64,000 bases of DNA from LMDS01 sp039930465 (GCA_039930465.1 JBDTTU010000008.1:7349-71348), one strand, 5' to 3'. Numbered from the stretch's first letter, positions 1-7,972 are shown. The notes: generated from the letters alone by a model not told the origin. Made by a program: numbers and translations.

Positions 1-785
1 TCGGCGGCGTTGCCGAGCAGGCCGATCGACACCGCTTCGCGGCGTTCGGTGTAGTGGCGCACCCGTGCGAGCGCGTCGTCGAGATCACGCGCCTGCTCGT
101 CGATGTAGCGTGTGCGCAAGCGGAAGTCGAGGCTCGCCTGCTGGCATTCGATGTTGAGCGACACCGCGCCAGCGAAGCTCGCCGCCAGCGGCTGCGCGCC
201 GCCCATGCCGCCGAGTCCGGCGGTCAATATCCAGCGACCGGCCATGTCACCGCCGAAATGCTGGCGGCCGGCTTCGGCGAAAGTTTCATACGTGCCTTGC
301 ACGATGCCCTGAGTGCCGATGTAGATCCACGAGCCAGCCGTCATTTGCCCGTACATGAACAGGCCCTGGCGATCGAGTTCGTGGAAGTGTTCCCAGGTCG
401 CCCACTTCGGCACGAGGTTCGAGTTGGCAAGCAAAACCCGCGGGGCGTCGCTGTGGGTCTTGAAGATGCCGACCGGTTTGCCCGACTGGATCAGCAGCGA
501 CTCGTCGTCTTCGAGCGTACGCAGGCACTCGAGGATCTTGTCGAAGCAGGCCCAGTCGCGCGCCGCGCGGCCGATGCCGCCGTAGACCACCAGGTCTTCA
601 GGTCGTTCGGCCACCTCGGGGTCGAGGTTGTTCTGCAGCATGCGGTAGGCCGCTTCGGTGAGCCACGACTTGCAGCTGAGCGTGCTGCCGCGCGGCGCGC
701 GCACCACCCGGCCGGGCGCAGAGCGGGCACCGCGGGCGACGGCGTCGGCGTCGGCAAGGGAATTCAGGTCGGTGCTGGAGTTCAT
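1..785 (-). CDS. hutU: Urocanate hydratase, N-terminal part (cut by window edge)
   Basis: Urocanase performs the second step of histidine degradation, hydrating urocanate to imidazolone propionate in the cytoplasm. The frame starts at an ATG at 785 and runs off the left edge, giving about 261 of the usual 550-570 residues. Visible family hallmarks are the YGGIGRAARDW stretch, SGKPVGIFKTH, the TAGSWIYIGTQGIVQGTYETF block and the NAD-binding GLGGMGG loop. A perfect palindrome lies 33 bp upstream of the start, and a LysR gene on the same strand lies upstream of that. The remaining hut genes presumably lie to the left, outside the window. Confidence 0.95.
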   Translation of the reverse strand, partial: MNSSTDLNSLADADAVARGARSAPGRVVRAPRGSTLSCKSWLTEAAYRMLQNNLDPEVAERPEDLVVYGGIGRAARDWACFDKILECLRTLEDDESLLIQSGKPVGIFKTHSDAPRVLLANSNLVPKWATWEHFHELDRQGLFMYGQMTAGSWIYIGTQGIVQGTYETFAEAGRQHFGGDMAGRWILTAGLGGMGGAQPLAASFAGAVSLNIECQQASLDFRLRTRYIDEQARDLDDALARVRHYTERREAVSIGLLGNAA

Positions 786-817
786 GTTCGGCGGCTTTCA
801 GACAGGCAGACGGTGGG

Positions 818-839
818 CAAAGTGGTCTAGACCACTTTG
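818..839. promoter_or_regulatory. Perfect 22-bp palindrome, GntR/HutC-type operator
   Basis: The 22 bases are a perfect palindrome whose 16-bp core reads AGTGGTCTAGACCACT. The GT-N-TA-N-AC centre is the pattern recognised by the HutC subfamily of GntR repressors, and the core equals the known DasR-type dre consensus. It sits between the LysR gene and hutU, 33 bp before the hutU start. The repressor itself is not in the window, so its identity is inferred. Confidence 0.7.
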
Positions 840-910
840 TCCCGAGCATGCAAGAAGTCGGCAGCGCCGTCAACCGGGGCGCGGCCATGCGCCGAACCGG
901 GGCGCGTCTT

Positions 911-1864
911 TCAAGCCGGGGCCGAGCGCGCCGCGTCCAGCAGGCCTTTGCGCAGCCACTGGTGGCTGCTGGCGCGGTCGTGGCGCTGGTGCCACAACAT
1001 GTCGACGAACAGGCTGGGCAGCCCGAACGGCAACGGACGGGTGACCACTTTTTCACGGAAGCCGGTCGACGCGACGAAGATCGCCGGCAGCACCGTCACC
1101 AGGTCGCTGTTGGCCACCACCCGGCCGGCGGTGAAGTACTGGTTCACGGTGAGCACGATGCGGCGTTCGCGGTTCAGCGATGCGAGCGCCTGGTCGACGA
1201 GGCCGTGCGCCCGGCCGGAAAGGCTCACGAGCAGGTGGTGCGCGTTGCAGTAGGCGTCGAGCGACAGCGTGCCCTTGGCGAGCGGGTGGCCCTGGCGCAT
1301 CACGCACACATAGTCACTCTGGCTCAACCGTTCGTGGTGGAACTGGGCGTCGCCGCCGAGGGCGCGCAATTCCGACAGCACTTCGGGAAACGAGCCCACC
1401 GCCAAGTCGGCGTCGCCGCGCTCGAGCAGCGGGCGCGGGTCGCGAGTGGTCAGCGGCAGGATGCGCAGGTCGGCCAGCGCGCTGGTCCGTGCGATTTCGC
1501 CGACCAACGTGGGCATGAAAGCGGCGGCGGTGGCATCGGCCATTGCGATGCGAAAGCTGGTGGCGTCGGCCTGCGGGTCGAAGGCGTCAGGCGCCAGCGC
1601 ATCGCGCAAGTTGCCGAGCGCGGCGCGCACCTCGGGCCACAAAGCTTCGGCGCGCGGGGTCGGTTTGACCCCGAACGCGGCGCGAGTGAGCAAGTCCTCA
1701 CCTACAGATTCTTTCAAGCGCCTCAACGCATTGCTCACCGCCGGTTGGGTGAGCGACAGGCGTTCGGCGGCACGTGTGAGGTTGCGTTCGGCCATCACCA
1801 CGTCGAAGACGCGGAGCAGATTCAGGTCGAGCGTGCGGAAGTTGAGGGCGGTGGTCACAGGCAT
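911..1864 (-). CDS. LysR-family transcriptional regulator
   Basis: This 317-residue protein has an N-terminal winged helix-turn-helix (about residues 12-70, with LTRAAERLSLTQPAVSNALR), followed by a substrate-binding domain of periplasmic-binding-protein fold. The N-terminal spacing FRTLDLNLLRVFDVV resembles the NodD/PcpR-like branch. It reads toward hutU on the same strand and is divergent from two small genes starting at 1979. It may control either side; the effector cannot be read from the sequence. Confidence 0.9.
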   Translation of the reverse strand: MPVTTALNFRTLDLNLLRVFDVVMAERNLTRAAERLSLTQPAVSNALRRLKESVGEDLLTRAAFGVKPTPRAEALWPEVRAALGNLRDALAPDAFDPQADATSFRIAMADATAAAFMPTLVGEIARTSALADLRILPLTTRDPRPLLERGDADLAVGSFPEVLSELRALGGDAQFHHERLSQSDYVCVMRQGHPLAKGTLSLDAYCNAHHLLVSLSGRAHGLVDQALASLNRERRIVLTVNQYFTAGRVVANSDLVTVLPAIFVASTGFREKVVTRPLPFGLPSLFVDMLWHQRHDRASSHQWLRKGLLDAARSAPA

Positions 1865-1978
1865 AAGCGGCGCGAATATCGAGCATTCACAACAGTGTCT
1901 GGTGCAATTTGCGGGTTAACCCTAATGTATAGGCATCGAAGCGCGGAGTGTCCGTGCTACTGCTGAAAGGAAACCCGA

Positions 1979-2197
1979 ATGAACACTTTGATCACGCCCC
2001 TGCCTATGCAGGCGTTGCCGATGGGCGCCCAAGGGTCGGGCCGCTTCGCCCGCATCGGTGCCTCATTTTGGAAGTGGCTGGAAGAAGTCGGCCAGGCCCG
2101 CGCCCGACGCGAGCTGATGTCGCTCGCCGCCATGTACGAAACGAACCAGCCTGAACTTGCCAAGGAGCTGCGCGCGGCTTGTGAACGCATTTGCTGA
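1979..2197 (+). CDS. Small conserved-type protein, paralogue of the next gene
   Basis: This is a 72-residue protein of unknown function. An AAAGGA ribosome site lies 7 bases before the ATG, which supports translation. The C-terminal half (RRELMSLAAMYETNQPELAKEL) is predicted helical. It aligns with the C-terminal half of the following gene (AQKVRNMAYAYSNTDPGFASDLYAAA), so the two look like tandem paralogues. There is no signal peptide or membrane segment. The divergent LysR gene starts 115 bp upstream. Confidence 0.7.
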   Translation: MNTLITPLPMQALPMGAQGSGRFARIGASFWKWLEEVGQARARRELMSLAAMYETNQPELAKELRAACERIC

Positions 2198-2291
2198 GCA
2201 AGTACTTGCTCACGCATCAACGACTGTCAATCACCGATCGACGAGCGAAGGTACCGGTCGCCGATCAAACAAAATCCCAAGGAAAAACACG

Positions 2292-2549
2292 ATGAACACC
2301 ACCACCCTGCACCTGAAAGTCCAACGCAGCCGCTTCAGCCACCATGCGGTGGCCACGCTGGCCGGCATGGCGCCGGCCTCGTTGCGCAGCTGGTTCACTT
2401 CGGCACCACTGGTGCTGACGGCCGCCAACAAGGCGCAACAGGAAGCGCAGAAGGTCCGCAACATGGCCTATGCCTACTCGAACACCGACCCCGGCTTTGC
2501 TTCCGACCTGTACGCCGCCGCAGCGCGCCATGAAAGCCTGCACGGCTGA
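2292..2549 (+). CDS. Small conserved-type protein, second tandem paralogue
   Basis: This is an 85-residue protein of unknown function. I chose the ATG at 2292 because a purine-rich AAGGAAAAA site precedes it; the open frame extends further 5' without a better start. The C-terminal region from about residue 50 (AQKVRNMAYAYSNTDPGFASDL) resembles the end of the previous protein. A strong hairpin terminator follows 21 bases after the stop. It probably forms a two-gene transcript with its neighbour. Confidence 0.7.
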   Translation: MNTTTLHLKVQRSRFSHHAVATLAGMAPASLRSWFTSAPLVLTAANKAQQEAQKVRNMAYAYSNTDPGFASDLYAAAARHESLHG

Positions 2550-2569
2550 TCACTTGGGCGCCTGAAAGC

Positions 2570-2597
2570 AAAAGGCCGGCAATGCCGGCCTTTTTTC
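2570..2597 (+). terminator. Rho-independent terminator, probably bidirectional
   Basis: The stem AAAGGCCGGC / GCCGGCCTTT with a short AAT loop is followed by a run of T residues. The mirrored A run means it can also stop pckG transcripts coming from the other strand. Confidence 0.85.
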
Positions 2598-2613
2598 GTT
2601 GGCGTTGCGGCGA

Positions 2614-4491
2614 TCAGGCGGCCAGACGCTTCTCGATGCTGGCCTTGGTCGCGACGATGTCTGCCGGCAGGTGGTGCGCCAGCTGCTGGAACAGGCTGTC
2701 GTGCAACACGAGCTCGGCTTTCCACGCGGCCGGGTCGAGGCTGGCCACGGTGTCGTACTGAGCGCGGCTGAAGTCGAGCCCGGTCCAGTTGAGGTCGGCG
2801 TAGCTCGGCGTGATGCCGAAGGCGTTTTCGACGCCGCCCGCGCGGCCCGACACGCGCTCGATCACCCACTGCAACACGCGCATGTTCTCGCCGTAGCCCG
2901 GCCAGACGAACTTGCCGTCGTCACCCTTGCGGAACCAGTTCACGCAATAGATGCGCGGCAGCCTGGCGCCCGACGCGGCGAGCTTCGCGCCGATGTCGAG
3001 CCAATGCTGGAAGTAGTCGCTCATGTTGTAGCCGATGAACGGCAGCATCGCGAACGGGTCGCGGCGCACAGCGCCGTTGCCGCCGGCCATCGCCGCGGTT
3101 GTTTCGGAGCCCATGGTGGCAGCCATGTAGACACCTTCTCCCCAGCTGCGTGCTTCGGTCACGAGCGGCACGGTGGTCGAGCGCCGGCCACCGAAGATGA
3201 AGGCGTCGATCGCCACGCCTTCGGGCGAGTCCCACTCCGGGTCGAGCGCCGGGTTGTTGGTGGCGGCCACAGTGAAGCGCGCGTTCGGGTGCGCGGCCTT
3301 GGCGCCGGCTTCCTTGGCCAGCGCGGGCGTCCAGGACTTTCCTTGCCAGTCGGTCAGGTGCGCTGGAGCCACGTCGGTCATGCCTTCCCACCACACGTCG
3401 CCGTCGTCGGTCAGCGCCACGTTGGTGAAGATCACGTCGCGCTTCAGGCTGGCCATGCAGTTGAAGTTGGTCTTGTCGTTGGTGCCAGGCGCCACGCCGA
3501 AATAGCCAGCTTCCGGGTTGATGGCGTAGAGGCGGCCGTCGGCGTTGGGTTTGATCCAGGCGATGTCGTCTCCGATCGTCGTGACCTTCCAACCCGCCAG
3601 GCCCGCCGGCGGGATCAGCATCGCAAAGTTGGTCTTGCCGCAGGCGCTCGGGAAGGCGGCGGCGACGTGGTGCTTCTTGCCTTCGGGCGAGGTCACGCCC
3701 AGGATCAGCATGTGCTCGGCGAGCCAGCCTTGCTCGCGGCCCATGGTGGAAGCAATGCGCAGCGCGAAGCACTTCTTGCCAAGCAGCGCGTTGCCACCGT
3801 AGCCCGAGCCGTAGCTCCAGATTTCCTGCGATTCCGGGTAGTGCACGATGTACTTCGTGTCGTTGCACGGCCAGGCCACGTCTTTCTGGCCGGCCTCGAG
3901 CGGCGCGCCGACGGTGTGGATGCAGGGCACGAAGTGGCCGTCGGTGCCGAGCACGTCGAGCACCTTGCGGCCCATGCGGGTCATGATCTGCATGTTGACG
4001 GCCACGTAGGCGCTGTCGGACAACTCGACGCCGATGTGCGCGATCGGCGAACCCAGCGGGCCCATCGAAAACGGCACCACGTACATCGTGCGGCCGCGCA
4101 TGCTGCCGGCGAAGAGGGCAGGTGTGCCGTCGGGCTGGCCGGTCTGAAGCAGCGCGCGCATCTGCTCGGGCGCCATCCAGTTGTTGGTCGGGCCGGCGTC
4201 TTCCTGCCTGGCCGAGCAGATGAAGGTACGGTCTTCGACACGCGCCACGTCGCTCGGGCTGCTGCAGGCGAGGTAGCTGTTGGGGCGCAGTTCGGGGTTG
4301 AGCTTCTTGAAGGTGCCGGCGGCGACGAGCTGGGCGCACAGGCGGTCGTATTCGGCCGTGCTGCCGTCGCACCAGTAGACCTCTTTCGCTTCGGTCAACG
4401 AGGCCATGCGCGCCACCCAGTCGATCAGCCGGGCGTGTTGCACATAGGCCGGGACGTTCAGGCGCAGTCCTTCCAGCACGGGACGGTTCAT
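2614..4491 (-). CDS. pckG: Phosphoenolpyruvate carboxykinase (GTP)
   Basis: This enzyme converts oxaloacetate and GTP to phosphoenolpyruvate and CO2, the entry step of gluconeogenesis in the cytosol. The 625-residue length fits the GTP-dependent family. Clear motifs are the kinase-1a P-loop FPSACGKTN with the reactive cysteine near residue 283, the metal-site region IGDDIAWIKP, and the GTP-site region around GVAPGTNDKTN. I start at the ATG at 4491 (MNRPVLEG), with a GGAA sequence 9 bases upstream; an in-frame ATG at 4515 would add eight residues. It ends at the terminator shared with the small genes. Confidence 0.95.
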   Translation of the reverse strand: MNRPVLEGLRLNVPAYVQHARLIDWVARMASLTEAKEVYWCDGSTAEYDRLCAQLVAAGTFKKLNPELRPNSYLACSSPSDVARVEDRTFICSARQEDAGPTNNWMAPEQMRALLQTGQPDGTPALFAGSMRGRTMYVVPFSMGPLGSPIAHIGVELSDSAYVAVNMQIMTRMGRKVLDVLGTDGHFVPCIHTVGAPLEAGQKDVAWPCNDTKYIVHYPESQEIWSYGSGYGGNALLGKKCFALRIASTMGREQGWLAEHMLILGVTSPEGKKHHVAAAFPSACGKTNFAMLIPPAGLAGWKVTTIGDDIAWIKPNADGRLYAINPEAGYFGVAPGTNDKTNFNCMASLKRDVIFTNVALTDDGDVWWEGMTDVAPAHLTDWQGKSWTPALAKEAGAKAAHPNARFTVAATNNPALDPEWDSPEGVAIDAFIFGGRRSTTVPLVTEARSWGEGVYMAATMGSETTAAMAGGNGAVRRDPFAMLPFIGYNMSDYFQHWLDIGAKLAASGARLPRIYCVNWFRKGDDGKFVWPGYGENMRVLQWVIERVSGRAGGVENAFGITPSYADLNWTGLDFSRAQYDTVASLDPAAWKAELVLHDSLFQQLAHHLPADIVATKASIEKRLAA

Positions 4492-4777
4492 GGGAATTCC
4501 AGTCAATGAAGTCAAAAAGCGGGATTGGGCAAACCGACGCAGCCTGGGGCGCCCAGGCCTGAAGCGACTTGCCCAATGCCACGGGGGCCTGGGGACGCTG
4601 CGCCCCCTGCCGTAACGGGTGGGTTACGGCGGGTTTCACGCGAAGGCCCGGATGGGGCCGGTGCGTGTCTGGGCCAGCTCTGTCGAAGAATTGTCGGGCG
4701 AGTGTAATGTCGTCGTAACCACCGGAATTCGGGGGGTCATGCAATTGCCGCATGACTTCATGCGGGCCTCTCGGCCC
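4492..4777. other. Intergenic region upstream of pckG
   Basis: No gene is supported in these 286 bases. The stretch must hold the pckG promoter. It contains an imperfect inverted repeat (GGCGCCCAGGCC near 4548 and GGCCTGGGGACGC near 4587), but nothing decisive. The left 8-bp target duplication of the mobile element begins immediately after. Confidence 0.5.
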
Positions 4778-4785
4778 GCTGACTT
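4778..4785 (+). repeat. 8-bp target-site duplication, left copy
   Basis: The octamer GCTGACTT directly abuts the left inverted repeat of element 1. It recurs at 7965-7972, directly after the right inverted repeat. Eight to ten bases is the usual duplication size for the IS1 family. Confidence 0.85.
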
Positions 4786-4804
4786 GGTCATGGTTCAGTT
4801 TGAA
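4786..4804 (+). repeat. Left terminal inverted repeat of element 1
   Basis: The 19 bases GGTCATGGTTCAGTTTGAA are an exact reverse complement of 7946-7964 and identical to 7973-7991. Confidence 0.9.
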
Positions 4805-5005
4805 AATGTGCCGCTTACAAACACAGGCATGCAACTTGCCGCGCGGCGTGAGGTCTGACAACGCGATGCGCTCGTATCGCGTTGTTTCTGTCACGTCAAC
4901 CCCTCATATTCAAGAGTTATCCACACTATCCACAGGTGTGACATGGCCAAATTACAAGCATACAAAAGGTCGGCGCCTTGTCGGCCAAAGCTGAGGAAGA
5001 CTGCA

Positions 5006-5227
5006 ATGGCAACCACTAGCGAAGCCGCCGGGCGTTTGTTGCAGGAGTCGCCGGTCAACCCGCGAACTGGTCGTGTGTGGACGCTGGTTGATGAGGAGGT
5101 TCGCGCTGGCGTAGACGCCTCAAAGAAGCAAATGCTGAAGACACCAGCATCAGCTTTGAAGTTCTTGAAGGCAGAGGGCTTCGTGAATTCGGATGGCAAG
5201 CTAGCAAAAAAGTATGGCGGCAAGTGA
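5006..5227 (+). CDS. Small protein upstream of ART-like protein, candidate antitoxin
   Basis: This 73-residue protein has no recognised family. I start at the ATG at 5006 because GAGGAA lies 6-8 bases before it; an in-frame ATG at 4943 has no such site. The protein is polar and helical, with a basic C-terminus (DGKLAKKYGGK). Its last 14 bases overlap the start of the ART-like gene, the coupling typical of toxin-antitoxin and immunity pairs. The antitoxin role is inferred from position only. Confidence 0.6.
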   Translation: MATTSEAAGRLLQESPVNPRTGRVWTLVDEEVRAGVDASKKQMLKTPASALKFLKAEGFVNSDGKLAKKYGGK

Positions 5228-5864
5228 GCCGACTGACTTTGATCCGCCAGCCGAATGGGCAGAAATCTATAGCCGACAGCCCGGCCTGATCCTTGGATTT
5301 CACGGCTGCGACAAGGTCACGGGGGAAGACGTTCTTGCCGGGCGGACTCAGCTTGAAATCAGTCAAAACGAATACGACTGGCTCGGCTCAGGGATCTATT
5401 TCTGGGAAGCTGATCCTTGGCGGGCACTTCAATTCGCCAAGGAGGCGAGGACCAAGGGCTACCTGACTGGACGCCCGATAACGACACCCTACGTCGTTGG
5501 CGCCATCATTGATTTGGGCCGGTGCTGCAATCTCCTTGAAGTTGGGGCCATCGGCGGCCTACAGCGTGCCTATGAGGACATGGACGAAGCATTTACGCTG
5601 GTGGGCTTGAACATGCCGAAAAACACTAAAGGGCGGCGGAATCTGGACCGCGCGGTTGTCGAATACATGCACGGGCTCCGCAAGCGCGGCGCGGTAGTCG
5701 GACGTAAGCGAATTCCTCTGCCTAGCTACGACACGGTGCGCGCCGCCTTCCCTGAGGGGGATGAACTCTACAAGGGCTCTGGCTTTCTCAGCAAGAACCA
5801 CATCCAAATCGCAGTACGGGAACCTAGGTGCATCAAGGGCTATTTCCGCCTGCTTGGCCTATAG
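5214..5864 (+). CDS. ADP-ribosyltransferase-fold-like protein, candidate toxin
   Basis: This 216-residue soluble protein has an N-terminal LILGFHGCD segment (about residues 25-33), followed by NEYDWLGSGIYFWEADPWRAL (about 53-73). The histidine of the HG motif and the tyrosine of GIYF match the H-Y part of the PARP/DUF3990-like ADP-ribosyltransferase fold, where G-x-G-I-Y-F is characteristic. A third catalytic residue is not obvious; candidates lie in the VVEYMH or later segments. It is translationally coupled to the 73-residue gene upstream. The likely role is to modify a cell target with ADP-ribose from NAD, but this is fold-level inference without a search. Confidence 0.55.
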   Translation: MAASEPTDFDPPAEWAEIYSRQPGLILGFHGCDKVTGEDVLAGRTQLEISQNEYDWLGSGIYFWEADPWRALQFAKEARTKGYLTGRPITTPYVVGAIIDLGRCCNLLEVGAIGGLQRAYEDMDEAFTLVGLNMPKNTKGRRNLDRAVVEYMHGLRKRGAVVGRKRIPLPSYDTVRAAFPEGDELYKGSGFLSKNHIQIAVREPRCIKGYFRLLGL

Positions 5865-5879
5865 ACGCACAATAGATAA

Positions 5880-6038
5880 ATGGCCGCCAAGCGCAAAGAC
5901 TTCACTCAGATCGCCCTAGACGTGGTGCGCCGCGCCACGGGTGAAGTGACTGCGCCCGCGACCAGCAAGAAGCCGGAGAGCGGGCGCAAGACAGTTGCAG
6001 TGAAGAAGGCTACTGCGCCGAAGCGTCCTCCTCGATAG
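5880..6038 (+). CDS. Small basic protein, short form of a KRKDFTQIA/RWGK family
   Basis: This 52-residue, lysine-rich protein begins KRKDFTQIALDVVRRATGEVTA. Nearly the same start is encoded at 8869 inside element 2. The longer homologue there ends with an AAxxRWGRK motif that is missing here; instead this copy has a basic tail and overlaps the end of the convergent P63C gene by 29 bases. It starts 15 bases after the ART-like gene. Its function is unknown. Recurrence in both elements suggests it is part of the shared backbone. Confidence 0.65.
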   Translation: MAAKRKDFTQIALDVVRRATGEVTAPATSKKPESGRKTVAVKKATAPKRPPR

Positions 6039-7020
6039 GCAGGACAAGTTCCAGTTCTTGCTGGCCCCCGAACCGCTCAACAATGCGGGCCTCGTATTCG
6101 GCCGGAGTCTTCGACGATTGGGCCATTTCTAGAACGCGGCCGAGTTGCATGCGCAAGGCGCGTGCGCCGATTTCGTTCAAGAACTGGAATAGTTTCGTCT
6201 TCTGATCTCCTTCCTTTGCCTTGAGCGCCTTGAGGAGTTCGTAGACCTTTCCGTTGCTTTGCGCCAATGGGAAATAGATGTGGCGTCGGGTCAAGTGCAT
6301 CGCCTTCCACGGCTTTCCGCGCACGGGCTTCGGAATCTTGTACAGCTTCATCCATGCCTCGTACAACTCGTTTGGGAATTCGGCCTCGTACTTCTTGGCC
6401 TCCTCCTGCACGAACGCCTTAAACGCTTTGATTACTTCGGCCGATGTTGGGTTGTAGCCAGCCAGCGCATAGACCAAATTGGTGATGCCGCTTTTCGCAG
6501 ACGCCGCAGTGATGATCCTTGCCTGCGCGGCCAACTTGGTTTGATTCGAACGGAGATCGCCAGCGGCATCGGCCGCCAAGATCGCCAAACAGACCTCGAT
6601 GAGCACGTCAGCTGCGTACCCACTGATGACTATCGACGGGTTCTTAGCACCTGGATAAATCTGTTTAAATTCAATGGGTTGAGAGATTTTCGCTAGGAGT
6701 TCAGCACCAAGGTGCCCAGACAAGGCTTTGCTCGAAAGTAAGCGTTCAAAGTCCTTGCCGCCCGGGTTCGAAAGCCCCAAAGCAGATCCGATTCCGCGTT
6801 GCGTCAGAACTGCAGTCTTTCGATGATCGTCAAGGACGTAGCACTCGGCGTTGACGCCGAAATGCTGTTGGAAATTGCCCTTATGGGTCGCAGTCATCTC
6901 TTTACCCCAGCGCGCTAAGGCGGCCTTCTCGGCGCGTTCTGCTCGCTGTTCAGGGGTCATGTTGGCCGCGAGCTTGAGCGCGCCTTTCGCCCTGTTTGGG
7001 GTTTTCTTAGCTGTTGCCAT
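6010..7020 (-). CDS. P63C-domain protein
   Basis: This 336-residue protein has a basic N-terminus with the motif MTPEQRAERAEKAALARWGK (about residues 20-39). A middle domain (ECYVLDD ... LTQRGIGSALGLSNPGGKDF) follows, then a C-terminal region FPNELYEAWMKLY ... FQFLNEIGARALRMQLGRV typical of the P63C domain found in phage and mobile-element proteins. The biochemical role of P63C proteins is not established. I start at the ATG at 7020; an upstream in-frame ATG at 7029 is possible. It is divergent from the transposase, and a perfect inverted repeat lies between them, so shared regulation is likely. Confidence 0.7.
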   Translation of the reverse strand: MATAKKTPNRAKGALKLAANMTPEQRAERAEKAALARWGKEMTATHKGNFQQHFGVNAECYVLDDHRKTAVLTQRGIGSALGLSNPGGKDFERLLSSKALSGHLGAELLAKISQPIEFKQIYPGAKNPSIVISGYAADVLIEVCLAILAADAAGDLRSNQTKLAAQARIITAASAKSGITNLVYALAGYNPTSAEVIKAFKAFVQEEAKKYEAEFPNELYEAWMKLYKIPKPVRGKPWKAMHLTRRHIYFPLAQSNGKVYELLKALKAKEGDQKTKLFQFLNEIGARALRMQLGRVLEMAQSSKTPAEYEARIVERFGGQQELELVLPIEEDASAQ

Positions 7021-7044
7021 TGCAAGCATCCTTGCGAAGTTGAT

Positions 7045-7085
7045 GTGCTTGCATTGTGGCGCAAGCATTGGCACAATGCAAGCAC
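7045..7085. promoter_or_regulatory. 14-bp perfect inverted repeat between P63C gene and transposase
   Basis: GTGCTTGCATTGTG (7045-7058) is exactly inverted at 7072-7085. The spacer holds a further GCAAGCATTG half-site, and more TGCAAGCA/TGCTTGCA copies flank it at 7021 and 7101. The array sits between the divergent starts at 7020 and 7107 and looks like an operator for both. Confidence 0.7.
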
Positions 7086-7106
7086 ACGAAAACACCGAAT
7101 GCTTGC

Positions 7107-7955
7107 ATGAATCGCCTTTCCACCCAAGACCGCGCCCGCATCCTTACCGTGCTGTCTGAGGGCGTTGGCATCAATGCGGCATGCCGGATGACTGGCGCGT
7201 CGAAGAACACGGTTCTGAAGCTCATGGCTGACGTTGGTGAGGCGTGCTCGCTCTATCAGCACCGTGTGATGCGCAACCTGCAATGCGCGCAGATCCAGGT
7301 CGATGAAATCTGGTCGTTCGTGGGGATGAAGCAGAAGAACGCGCCTGAGGGCCTGGCGGGCGTCTGGGTCGGCGACTGCTACACATTCACTGCAATTGAT
7401 CCGGTCACCAAGCTGATGCCGTGCTGGCTCGTCGGGCACCGCACGACCGAGTGCACCGACATCTTCATGGCCGATCTGTCGAAGCGCCTTGCACAGCGTG
7501 TGCAGCTCACCAGCGACGGCATGCAGGGCTACCCGGCAGCCGTGGCGCGGCACTTCGGCTCAGACGTGGACTACGCAGTCCTGAACAAGTCCTATGAGGG
7601 TGGCCCCTCGGTTGTCGAGGCAAAGCGCCGCTACAGCCCTGCTGTGTGCACTGGCGCCACGAAGAAAGTGGTGTGCGGCGCGCCTGCGATGGACAAGATT
7701 TCTACCTCGCACGTCGAGCGCGCGAACCTGACCATGCGGATGGGCATGCGTCGTTTCACGCGGCTGACCAACTCGTTCTCCAAGAAGTTTGAGAACCACA
7801 TGCACGCGGTCAGCTTCTATTTCATGGTCTACAACTTCGTGAAGGTTCACGGCACAGTGAAAACCACGCCGGCCATTGCGGCAGGCGTCACAACGCTGCG
7901 CTGGACGATGGAAGACATCGTTGAAATGGCAGATACATTTCGCGGTTCAAACTGA
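7107..7955 (+). CDS. IS1-family-like DDE transposase, intact
   Basis: This 282-residue transposase has an N-terminal helix-turn-helix (about residues 4-40, INAACRMTGASKNTVLKL). The DDE catalytic domain has D66 (QVDEIWSFVGMK), D137 (LTSDGMQGYPA) and E204 (SHVERANLTMR), followed by FSKKFENHMHAVSFYF. These motifs match the IS1 family. The ATG at 7107 lies just after the operator array; a longer frame opens at 7056. The stop codon lies inside the right inverted repeat, as is common in compact insertion sequences. A nearly identical but truncated and mutated copy lies at 10438-10814. Confidence 0.85.
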   Translation: MNRLSTQDRARILTVLSEGVGINAACRMTGASKNTVLKLMADVGEACSLYQHRVMRNLQCAQIQVDEIWSFVGMKQKNAPEGLAGVWVGDCYTFTAIDPVTKLMPCWLVGHRTTECTDIFMADLSKRLAQRVQLTSDGMQGYPAAVARHFGSDVDYAVLNKSYEGGPSVVEAKRRYSPAVCTGATKKVVCGAPAMDKISTSHVERANLTMRMGMRRFTRLTNSFSKKFENHMHAVSFYFMVYNFVKVHGTVKTTPAIAAGVTTLRWTMEDIVEMADTFRGSN

Positions 7956-7964
7956 ACCATGACC
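7946..7964 (-). repeat. Right terminal inverted repeat of element 1
   Basis: The 19 bases TTCAAACTGAACCATGACC are the exact reverse complement of the left end at 4786-4804. They include the last codons and the stop of the transposase gene. Confidence 0.9.
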
Positions 7965-7972
7965 GCTGACTT
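7965..7972 (+). repeat. 8-bp target-site duplication, right copy, shared border with element 2
   Basis: GCTGACTT here matches 4778-4785. It is the only DNA between the right end of element 1 and the left end of element 2. Confidence 0.85.

Larger units (their letters stand above)
4786..7964 (+). mobile_element. IS1-family-like element 1 with passenger genes (3.2 kb)
   Basis: The element is bounded by perfect 19-bp inverted repeats and an 8-bp direct repeat. It encodes an intact DDE transposase at its right end. The 2.3 kb of passenger DNA carries a small protein, an ART-like protein, a small basic protein and a P63C-domain protein. Base composition is visibly lower in GC than the chromosomal genes on either side. 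The layout fits a transporter-IS (an IS with passengers unrelated to transposition). Element 2, with the same ends, follows after only 8 bp. Confidence 0.85.

Noticed and set aside
2599..4509. A 636-residue open frame on the plus strand opposite pckG
   Set aside because: It is the antisense of a clear PEP carboxykinase gene, with the arginine/alanine/valine-rich composition of GC-rich shadow frames and no recognisable motif.
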